Shown here one piece after another: positions 55,458 through 64,000 of a stretch of DNA of 64,000 nt. Below the pieces are notes generated by a model. That model was not told the DNA's origin. It ran no database searches and saw only the letters and a list, made by a program, of their open reading frames with translations. The stretch's first letter is position 1, and every line of letters starts with the position of its first letter. Origin of the DNA: Moniliophthora roreri. Its lineage: Eukaryota; Basidiomycota; Agaricomycetes; Agaricales; Marasmiaceae. The position numbers and the translations under genes were made by a program. The stretch covers positions 230,348-294,347 of the forward strand of contig LATX02000230.1 in assembly GCA_001466705.2 (NCBI GenBank), read 5' to 3'.

Positions 55458-55811
55458 ATGATATTAGCCGCTCGCGTTTTTTCCGTCACTCGATGTTGGA
55501 GAGTCAGCTGGAGCTATTCGTCGAAGCATCAAATCAAAATGGCTAGGGTGAGTGTTTAAGACGTTCTTAGGTTATATTACCGTGAAATCTTACTTCATTT
55601 CGGTATGTATATCTCAGTCACTCAGAGGATCCATGAGTCAATAGGCCGCATGCCACATATGCTCGTTATATAGGTACATCGTCACGGAGGGTATAAGTCC
55701 GCCTACGGAAGACTAATCTGCTTCGATGTATAAGTAGCACTAACGATACTCAAGATCAATACTATGCACAGACGACACGGTAATATCCCAAGTAGAACGC
55801 GAAGATGGGAA
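55458..55811. other. Intergenic, 3' flanks of converging genes
   Basis: No feature recognised. Confidence 0.5.
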
Positions 55812-56329
55812 TTACAAGATATTGATATTGGTGCAACCGAAGTTGACAAGGCCCTCTGAGGATATCATCAGTAACACAATCAATCACCCGAAAAAGAACA
55901 CAGAAAACGTACTGAAGGTAACGTTCTCGCAGCACACAGCCTGTTGTTGGCTAAAGGAATCGCAATTGGAGTGAGTGTTTCGAACCAATACTGACGTTCG
56001 AGCTGAGTACTGACCAGTTGTTCCCCAAAACGGAGCATCCCAAGCCGACGTTGCCAGTGATACCGTTTAGAACGATGTCTACAAGACCGAGGCTACCCAA
56101 GAGACCGCTGAGAGGTCCGACGTCGTGTTTGCCAACATTTTGAGCGTCGGTTACTTCGTTACAGCACTGCGTGTAGAATTTGGTAAGGTGAGGAAGACGA
56201 GCAATGTGAGGGGAGGGGACGTACATGCGGCGTTTGATTCCCACACACGCTATTGCCAGAAGGAGCCGCGAGAACCATGCTTGCAGAGATGGCAAGGGTG
56301 AAAAGAGTGGCAGTGGATTTGAATTGCAT
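55812..56329 (-). CDS. Hydrophobin, class I-like, paralogue 1 (112 residues)
   Basis: Four exons: 56329-56225, 56166-56015, 55950-55913 and 55855-55812; introns 58, 64 and 57 nt with GT-AG ends. Signal peptide MQFKSTATLFTLAISASMVLAA. Eight cysteines in the hydrophobin order: C-x6-CC, a 41-residue loop ending NVGLG, C-SVLGNN-C, C-x5-CC, x12, C, ending TNINIL. Hydrophobins are secreted, assemble at air-water interfaces and coat aerial hyphae and spores. The third-to-fourth disulfide loop (6 residues) is short for class I. Exons 3 and 4 have exactly the same lengths (38 and 44 nt) as in paralogue 2. Confidence 0.88.
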
Positions 56330-56837
56330 TTTTGGGCAGTAAAGAGAGGTAAAGAGCGATAGTGTGGTTGCTAAACCGATTACTGCGCAAGTCAAGCTGA
56401 AGGGGTAAGGTAGCAAGAAGGAACAGGGAATGGTATATGTACCAGCTGGAAAATCTCGGAAGTTGGATCAACTTTTGGCGTGATGGCGGAAATCGCGGCG
56501 GGAGGAGCCTTTTTGAAACCCAATATGGTCCGAATCCGAAAGGCTAAAGTCTTGGTGGATTAGAGGAGGCCGAGAGCCGCGAACTACCGGCGGAAATCGC
56601 GCAGTTTTAGCGGTTGGTATGTGATATGCCGCAGTCGCTCAACATGCAAGAGTGTCAGCGCCGTGGGGCCTAGAGATTTGCGATTTTGGCCAAAAACCTT
56701 GTCCGAGCAAGCAAACGGCTATAGCGGCTGTTTTATGTAAACACCATCCGACGTTGAATTGAGGGCGATCAGGGTTTAGGGCCGGGTATTCTTTGCAATC
56801 GTCAGCAGGAACGTCACAAAGTTGCGGCTTTGAGTTA
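56330..56837. other. Promoter side of hydrophobin 1, nothing else seen
   Basis: The 5' flank of the hydrophobin gene. No other gene or repeat recognised. Confidence 0.5.
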
Positions 56838-57277
56838 TACCGCGTTTTCGGAAAACCTTGTCCTCAACGTTTTTGAGAACGAGGAAGAAAAAAGAGAAAA
56901 CATTTCCGCATGCGACAAAAATGTTACTTGCCGCAGTGGGCCATTAGGGTCCGATGGTTACGAGCCCCTTTTGTGGTATTTTAGTTTTCTGACGCCAATC
57001 GATGATGAGAGCGAAGCCTAGAAACGAATCAAACAAAACAATCTATCGACAGCTATAGTCCACAACTTTGCCACCCACTTATAGCTTCCGTATAAGGAAA
57101 AAATTGGCAGAAGAAAACTCGTAACCGTAAACAGCCGAGCGCTTTCCTCCACTCGCAAGGACGTGATGCAAAGCTCGCATAGTGGGCAAGCCCTGACTCG
57201 CCTCGGCTAGTGTCACTTAGTATTGCTTATGGAACCGTGTTCGAGGGGCGTTTGGACAAAGTTTCCCGAAAACGCTA
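56838..57277. mobile_element. TIR element (MITE-like, about 440 bp) between the hydrophobin genes
   Basis: The left end reads TACCGCGTTTTCGGAAAACC, and the right end is the inverted form (GTTTCCCGAAAACGCTA). Both flanks carry TA, the duplication of Tc1/mariner-type elements. The inner part of the TIR (GGACAA...CGAACACGG) also pairs. Related to the 257-bp element at 59039. No transposase. Confidence 0.6.
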
Positions 57278-57578
57278 TAACTTGACGGGGAGTAGGGCCG
57301 ACAGGAATGAGTTCGGATCATACTGTCATTTCCGGTTGAACACCAGAGGTCGGATAAAGAACGAATCCGGATAAATCCGAACTCAAAATATCTAGAGCAG
57401 TTGAATGCAAGAGTTTTTTGAGCATATAGTCGATCGCGAGGTATCATCACAATACTACTTATGGGGGACTATGAAGGTATGACGAATATCGACAATAAAT
57501 AAGATGGTGGTTACTACGACGGGTCACATAAATGTCCAGATCCTTCGAGGGCCATTATACTGGACTCGTGAGAAGTGT
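57278..57578. other. Spacer, 3' flank of hydrophobin 2
   Basis: No feature recognised. Confidence 0.5.
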
Positions 57579-58165
57579 TCAAAGGATATTAAGGTTAGTG
57601 CAGCCAACGTTGATGAGGCCGTCTGCAGAGATAAATCCATGAGCAACAAGAGCGAACGATTCTCAGACTAGATACACATACCGAAGTGAACGTTGTCGCA
57701 GCACACGGTTTGTTGTTGACTGCGAGAGAATCAGCAAAGCAAAGTGAAGCAGGAGAGAAGGTTACTTGCCAGTTGTTGCCCAAAACACTGCATCCCAAGC
57801 CGACATTCAAGTTGAGGTCGTTCAAAGGGATGCCCAATAGACTAGTAAGACTGCCGATTGTGTTTTCGGCCATGTCTGCAAGGGACGTGACAGAATTGCA
57901 GCACTGCGCAGAGATACGTAGTCAGAATACAATCATTACGAGGAAAGATGTATTGGATACTCACATGGCCACCGCCGTTCGAGCAGAGGCTGGTGCCACC
58001 GCCATTGCCGCCATTGTCTCCGCCATTGTGGCCTTTGTCGCTCCATTCTTTTTTGCCAGTGGGCTTCCAATCATTATCTCCATATTCCTTGGGAGGATGG
58101 GGGATGGCGAGGGCAACGGCGGAGATAGACAGGAGGGTGCAGAGAGTAGTGGTGGTGAATCGCAT
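57579..58165 (-). CDS. Hydrophobin, class I-like, paralogue 2 (138 residues, Gly/Asn/Lys-rich N-terminus)
   Basis: Four exons: 58165-57965, 57903-57770, 57719-57682 and 57622-57579; introns 61, 50 and 59 nt. Intron 2 begins GCAAGT, a GC-AG intron. Signal peptide MRFTTTTLCTLLSISAVALA, then a 40-residue hydrophilic segment (GKKEWSDKGHNGGDNGGNGG) before the first cysteine. Cysteines: C-x6-CC, x35, C-SVLGNN-C, x5, CC, x12, C, ending TNLNIL. Very similar to paralogue 1 from the second cysteine onward, so a local duplication with a divergent N-terminus. The long hydrophilic N-terminus may change surface properties; that is inference. Confidence 0.87.
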
Positions 58166-59038
58166 TTTTATAAGTAGAGATGTTAAAGAGTGGACTGTTT
58201 ATAAATCGACTTGGACGATGGAAAATCGAGTGAGAGCAGTAGCGCTCTTTTAAGTCCCCTCGGGATCGGAAATTAGGCTTAGGGTTATGGGTAGAATACA
58301 GCGGCTGATTCGTCCTTTTGTCATTTCGCGGTCCGAGGGCGGAAGAATCGAAAAACGTGATCCGACGGTAAGTTGCCTTGGAGGAGAAACATACCTCAAG
58401 TTCGTCATTGGATGACCCCGAGATTTTCCATCGTAAATCTGGTTCTACTCCTCTGAACGAATGAGCTCACTTCCTTGAGAATTGACGACAGTTTGGAGGG
58501 TCTTGGTCAACATGAAGTAGCGATCGTTGAGCGATCGGGCGAAAGGGTGTTCCGCTATCGCCGGAAAGGTATAGGCTGTCGGGACTCGGGAGTGGCAATT
58601 CAACGGTTATTCAGTGGTGTATTCAGTGGTGTATGGAAGAAATGTGCCTATGACGGAACAGTCGGAAGTCGCATCTTCGAAACATCCCAATTTAGCAGGC
58701 AGGGTATTGCAGGTATTGGGTATTGTATTCAAGCTTTTCATTGCTCGTCGAGAAAGTTGTCCTAGAGAGCTGTCGAAACTGGCAGTTGAATAAATCTTCT
58801 TTTTAGGGAAAAAAAGGTGAACATATCGCTGAACACCTGTGTCTTTGCATTGTTACGAGTCCGAGTTTACGAGGGTTCGTCCAATTCTTTCCTTATACGG
58901 AAGAAGATGGGTGGTATGGTAGATGTGGATATAGATCGTTTTGTCGGCAGAACGTTTCTGCAAAACCACAACACCGGAAACGGCCATCGGATCCTGGTGA
59001 CCCACTGCGGTAAGTTACTATCAGTGGGTAGGTGTTTA
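58166..59038. other. Promoter side of hydrophobin 2; no gene supported
   Basis: A TATAAA on the minus strand at 58203-58198 could serve hydrophobin 2. A plus frame at 58475-58765 has no domain. Confidence 0.4.
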
Positions 59039-59295
59039 CAGCGTGTTCGGAAAACCTTGTCGAAACGCCTCCCTCGAACACAGAAAAAGAATAATTACAA
59101 GCGATAAAAACACCTGCAAGCGACGGAAGCCGAGTTAGCGGTTCTACCGCAGGTGAATTGAAGTAATCCAATGTGCCTGGTACCGGTCTACCCGCGCTCG
59201 CTTGAGCTTGCTCCGGGAAACGTTTTTTATTATTTTTTATTATTTTTTTCTTGCGTTCGAAAGAGGCGTTTGGACAAGGTTTTCCGAACACGCTG
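59039..59295. mobile_element. TIR element (MITE, 257 bp), TA target duplication
   Basis: Starts CAGCGTGTTCGGAAAACC and ends with its inverted form GGTTTTCCGAACACGCTG; the TIR extends imperfectly for over 40 bp. TA at 59037-59038 and 59296-59297. It sits inside another repeated motif: removing it restores GGTAGGTGTTTAAAAATC, the same word that starts the inverted repeat at 59463. Confidence 0.8.
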
Positions 59296-59462
59296 TAAAA
59301 ATCTTTGAAAACACGGCTCGGATTATACCTTCCCGTCCAGATATCTTCTTCGGCATTGGTATATAGGTTATTTAGCATCTATACTGGTTGTAAAACAAGC
59401 CTGGTACATATTCAATGACGAAATCTTGAGGGACAAGCATGCTGCCCAGAGGAGTCTGAAGA

Positions 59463-59668
59463 GGTAGGTGTTTAAAAAAATCCGTCACAAGTTGAAGATG
59501 TCACGGTGCCGGTGCTTCCTGGCATCAAATTCTGAGTATTCAAATTTCTCAACGTAAAAGGCAAGCGCGGCTCGTCCTCCCTTGTTTTCGATGTGCGCCA
59601 ACAGAATTTCAAACTCCGCCTGGTCCTTTTGTCACGCTCGTCGATGATTGTTTTTAAACACCCAACTG
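59463..59668. repeat. Inverted-repeat element, about 205 bp
   Basis: Begins GTAGGTGTTTAAAAAAATCC and ends GTTTTTAAACACCCA. Further copies of the terminal word occur at 59941-59975 and, split by the MITE, at 59028. Confidence 0.45.
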
Positions 59669-61876
59669 TGCAAGCTCCAGTGGGATTACAAGGGCTAGAT
59701 TACATTTCTGAGCTGAGGATACCTAAGAAAAGATAATTGTATGCAATTTACCCTAGAAACTCATGTAGCGCCCGAATGAATGCAAGATCACTGATTTTGC
59801 AACGAAAGAACGAATTTTTGAACTACCAGAAAACTGAAATTTATTGAAATAAATATGCAGTCATACAGAAGAACGTTGTCGCTTGTAATCCCGAAGGTTT
59901 TTGGGACCAGGGGAGCGATGTGGAAGTGAGCAGATTCAATTTTTAAACACCTACCCGTTTTTAAACACTGCGACAATGATAGTATCCCCCTCGTGCACCT
60001 CCTCCAAAAATAATAACATGGTGGTGGCAGCGTGTGAGATGAAGACGTTAACGAAAGGTTCTGCAGGACTGATGGTGGTCGCGAAGAGAACTTTTGAGGT
60101 AGCACGTGAACCCCTCCGAGACGTGTCACACGACATTGCGGTGCCCGAAATAGTAGGGCATCCGAGCGTTTTACACTTCACGTTCACCTTCCATAGAAGG
60201 CCATGGCAGACGAGATAGCCCCCAGGCTAGAGGATGTGCCACTAGAACTGGACGAAGACAATGTGGGGTGGGATGATGGAGGATAAAACAGGAAACCCCA
60301 ATAAATGTGGCAACATACCACCCAGACGAACCCTCCCAAATTCAGTTATGGTTATGCCTTATGCTCCTATGCTATCCCAGCACCTCGGTGCGAGTCGTAT
60401 GACAGGTGTCAAGCCAGACACGATCCACGATACCCCATTTCTTGCCCTCATGCCACAATCCTCTACTGTTAAGCTACACACAATAGCGGCACCGCTCACA
60501 TGAGCACAGTTTAGAACTAAGTTAGGTAGAATTTTGGTGTATCCCGCCCGTGCGTCTTAGCACTAGTTTGCTTGCAACACGTAAAACTACAGAAACCAAA
60601 AAAAAAAGTATGACTCGCGTTACTCATGTTACTATTCTGTGACTAGTATGTGACTCTAGTGTGACTACAGTACGGTACAAAGCGCATTAGCCTTAAGTAG
60701 CTCAGTAGCTACTTCACCGTGAACGTCCCTAGTATAGAATCTAGAACCCACGAAGCCGCAATTGGTGCTCTAACGAATGAGCTTTGAGGCAGTGATGTTC
60801 TAAACATTATTCTCTTGCTCGACGTGTAAAAATCCGAGACCTCGACAAACTGAGAAGTTTACGCAAAGCATCCTCGTGTAACGGTGTTGAAGTGGGCTCC
60901 TTATAGTAAATCCACCAGTACGATTCCTATGACAGAGTTGCATAACTTACTATGATGTGTGCGGAAGCCCTTAAGATATAGAACTGAAATCCTAACGTGG
61001 CCTGCTGGTGGCATAAGACATCGAAACAAAAAGAGTATGAAGTCAGGGGTCAAGTCGTCGTACGTGTGGGAGACTCAGAACCCCTTGCTCTCAACCTCGA
61101 TGTCGCCCTTCATGGTATTCTCATAGTCATCATCAAGACATCCGGGTCGTATGGAGGCCGAAACAGAGAGAGCTGGGGAGGTTATTCTGGACGACGGATA
61201 CTGAGATGAACGTCGAATGGGGTTGAAGGTGCTCTGCTTTTACGCGATCGTCGGCGCCAGTGGAAAAGCTCTCAAGTTTCCTACCGGTTTCCTACCATGT
61301 CTCAATACCATTACAGAGTCCTCAATTGCATCTTTTAGAAAAGGAAGCGCTATCCTCGTTGGAGGACCAAGACCATAGGCCAAGCTCAAGTAGATCAGGT
61401 AGTATCTCCTTAGTCTCGGGGTGTGATAATGTTGATCAGGCGAATCAATTTCATGGTGCGTTCCACCGAGGCTCCTTGACAATACCGCTCGCTATCATTT
61501 CCGGATCTTTTTAGACGGTTCTCGAGCTCAATTGAGGATTATTGCCATGAATCGTCTACTGTGTATAACGTTGGGCATTGCGGTCAAGAGGGATGACGGT
61601 CAAGCGAAAGACAACACAACTATGTGGAACGATAATATCCTGCTCCTAGTCGTATTCATTCCACGACTCGGGTCTGTGCCATCACATTATCGAAACAGGA
61701 GACGTATCTGTACCGTTGGTGTATCAAATCCTTGCGTCAATACCCTGCAATGTTGCTTCACCAGTCATGCGGACTAGTCTATCCAGTGATATCTGACTTG
61801 GATTGTTTTACAACGTTGAACTAAATCTATATATTGATGTCTAGGCGTAATTTGGAAAAAATAATACTTAAATGTA
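59669..61876. other. No gene supported
   Basis: Short frames on both strands (59788-60129 minus, 59901-60218 plus, 61240-61482 minus and others) lack domains, splice logic or start context. TGACT-rich sequence lies around 60610-60670. Confidence 0.4.
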
Positions 61877-63946
61877 TCACGGATCCGGGGGCCTCGTTCC
61901 TAGTTGATTCATCTCTATAGAGCCGGAGTTCTCTTGACCTGGAATAGCATTCTCGTTGGGAATATGATGTACGATCTCGATAGAAGATTGTGCTGGTGCC
62001 GCGGTGCTGGGAATGGAAGCGAGGCGGTCGATGTCCCTTGTTGCCGCTATCCATTCATCTATCAGCATATCCCGTTTATGACTGTCCGATTCCCACTTTG
62101 GGTGCTGGTACAGTCGATTCTGAATGATTCCATCATGAATAAACCGAATGAAATCCTGTCCTAGGGTGCTCGTCAAGAGAATTGAGCGATGTCCGCCATA
62201 GTCTTGCTTGAGGTGTCTGATGAGTACCGCAGCGAACGCTAACCGCTCGTCTCCGTCCTCTTCTGGACCTGGATACGCGCTCCAGGAATTCTTGTAGAGC
62301 TGTATCAAAGAGAGACTCTCCTGTCGGATCTCGTATTTCGAATGAGCCCAAAGTTTGCTGACGACGGAAAACGGAACGAAGAAACGGAGACCGATGGTTT
62401 TCGGATGTCCCTCTTTCTGAAAACGGGATATTGAATCGTTGAGATCACAAATAGCCTCAACATTGATGTTTTCAACGAGGTGGAACCAATACTGGTGGAA
62501 AGCCAGCATCTGCATCCCTTCCTTCGAATGAAGTATCGGATCAGGTATACTCGGAGAACGCGAAACAGTCGTATACCAGCCCAATCCCTGTCGTCTAGTT
62601 TCCTGGAATTTCCACATGTCGCTGAGCTCTTCCTGCACATCTTCTTTTTTGAATTCCTCCCACATCGCAAGTGTCCAGTAGTTGAGGACACCAGTCATGA
62701 CGACCGATGGGTATAACGACAAAGACGGGAAGATGTTTTTGAAGTGAGGTACCATCGACGGGCTATCCTGGAACATTCCGGTGGCCCAATCAAGGGCTCT
62801 TAGCTCGTACACCTTTAGATCGAGTGGAGCCGGATTCACATCAAATGTTGTCAGCACTCGCATGTCGCTAAACGACCAGTCTCGTGGTGGCTTGACAGCC
62901 ATCCACCAGTTGAGTCCTCGCCTGTAGAGATATGATCCAAGGAACGGAAGCTGGCGGAGTATCATGCACGAAAAGCGATACACCGCCCATGCTTGGGGAG
63001 ATTTGTATGGACAAACGAAGCGGAATGGTAGGATCATGTCGCTTTTTTGGCAAATATCGGCGTAAATGTTGGTGATGAGAGGCAACAGGGTGGTGATGAT
63101 GTAAAATCCAGCACCAAGCCCGACTGCAACCATGCAGACTACGAATACTGCAAGATTGCGGGTCCATGCGAGGTCGAGAAGCCCTGCGAAAAAGAGAAGC
63201 AAAGCAATCTCGAGGAGTATGGGCGTTGTCGCAACCAGCTGTGGTACGCGCCATTTCTCGAGACTATCGCGACGTAACTGACGGAGAGCTAGTGCTTCGG
63301 CCGCCGTTCGTGTATGGGTATCTCGCGTGTGCTCTCGCAACCACTGCTTGCAGAGAAGCGCCAATAACCCGGACATGAGAGCCAGGATAAGGCTGAGAAA
63401 CCAAAAGCAGTTAATCAAGACTGACGATGCATCTGGATGGAAAGTCTCGGAATCTGGTCGAGTGACGTTCACGTTTGGGTCGCGTAGTTGTTGGGAAATT
63501 TGGGTGAGCAGGACAACACTCGTGTCTTCAGGATCCTCTGACAGCCATTGATATGATTCGATTGCAAAAGCAGTTACTACAGCGGAAAATAGACCAGCCT
63601 ATTCATTGTGAAAGGGAGTTTAGAGTGTCAGTTCGAGAAAATAAAGGCGCAACGTACAAAAACCAATAACGTATCAATGTCTTCCTTCCAGTTCTTCACC
63701 ATGTCTTCGTCATATTTATCGACCATTTTCAACAAAGTCTCCCATGACTGTTGAATTGTGTATTGCTTGTCTGGGATCGGAGCTGCCTATGGATGTTGTT
63801 AGTTTTGCTGTTTTACTAAGACGAATAATACCTACTGAGGGTTCATGATCCTGCATTTGTATACCGCCTGTTACAGAGATTGTCGCCGGCGTAGAAACTC
63901 GGAGGGCTGGATGCTGTGTGTAGTGGTGTTCAACGCAGAACAGCAC
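61877..63946 (-). CDS. DUF6535-type membrane protein, about 653 residues
   Basis: Three exons: 63946-63836, 63786-63658 and 63598-61877; introns 49 nt (GTAGGT...CATAG) and 59 nt (GTACGT...AATAG), both in frame. The first ATG may instead be the one before QDHEPS at about 63859. Diagnostic text: YTIQQSWETLLKMVDKYDED, VKNWKEDIDTLLVFAGLFSA, ESYQWLSEDPEDTSVVLLTQ, then INCFWFLSLILALMSGLLAL, LLEIALLLFFAGLLDLAW and VFVVCMVAVGLGAGFYIITT as membrane segments. WKEDIDTLLVFAGLFSAV with PEDT and FWFLSL is the DUF6535 signature of Agaricomycetes. A long C-terminal cytosolic region follows. The function is unknown in the whole family. Confidence 0.85.
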
Positions 63947-64000
63947 GTTTCCCAGAACGACAGCGTGTCGTGGGAGCTTTCCACTTTCAGTGACGATCGA
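63947..64000. other. Right edge of window
   Basis: 5' flank or further 5' coding sequence of the DUF6535 gene; too short to judge. Confidence 0.3.

Noticed and set aside
61240..61482. Minus-strand frame of 80 codons (TPRLRRYYLIYLSLAYG)
   Set aside because: Short, no domain, and no neighbouring exon that would extend it.
1..64000. CRISPR arrays, prokaryotic operons, rRNA genes
   Set aside because: The regularly spaced repeats (CATTNNAATG) have irregular spacing and no spacer/repeat logic. Gene structure is eukaryotic and no rRNA sequence was recognised.

Overview
The window looks like a nuclear contig from an Agaricomycete (mushroom-forming basidiomycete). Reasons: two class I-like hydrophobin genes, two F-box/LRR genes, a DUF6535-type membrane protein, a Zn2Cys6 regulator, many 45-65 nt GT-AG introns, and a Ty3/gypsy chromovirus of the self-priming Tf1/sushi type. 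All calls come from reading the sequence; no database search was run.

Layout. (1) 1-1.6 kb: the 3' end of an FAD-dependent aromatic hydroxylase gene, then an intron-containing tRNA-Glu(CTC). (2) 1.8-38.4 kb: a CpG-poor, transition-riddled accessory block. It begins and ends with copies of one TIR transposon (E1 1808-3817; E2 29727-38392) and is flanked by an exact 9-bp duplication (AGTCTAGAC at 1799-1807 and 38393-38401). The 26 kb between E1 and E2 holds several diverged copies of intron-rich cassettes I cannot assign to a family, remnants of an XPG/GEN1-like nuclease, a RING-type protein and an F-box/LRR-like gene, two 747/748-bp CACTA-type non-autonomous elements, a solo LTR and two very long T tracts. 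E2 is split by a 7.2-kb chromovirus (30634-37824) with both LTRs, gag, pol and an unusual third reading frame carrying two zinc knuckles. (3) 38.7-64 kb: gene-bearing, CpG-rich sequence with two F-box/LRR genes, an unknown basic Ser/Pro-rich protein gene, a small secreted protein, an Agaricomycete orphan-family gene, a decayed PNPOx-like gene, an Asp/Glu/hydantoin racemase with two apparent 1-nt shifts, a Zn2Cys6 factor, two hydrophobin paralogues with small TIR elements next to them, and a DUF6535 protein.

The most interesting structure is how the block is put together. The outer flanks of E1 and E2 match each other (site Y). Their inner flanks also match each other and are the two halves of one different insertion site (site X), of which an unoccupied paralogue survives near 7.56 kb. 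This fits either a circular DNA carrying E that recombined into a resident E, or a 36.6-kb composite transposition. Several nested insertions (chromovirus, solo LTR, CACTA copy B) have an unoccupied paralogous site in the same window, so their boundaries and target duplications can be read directly.
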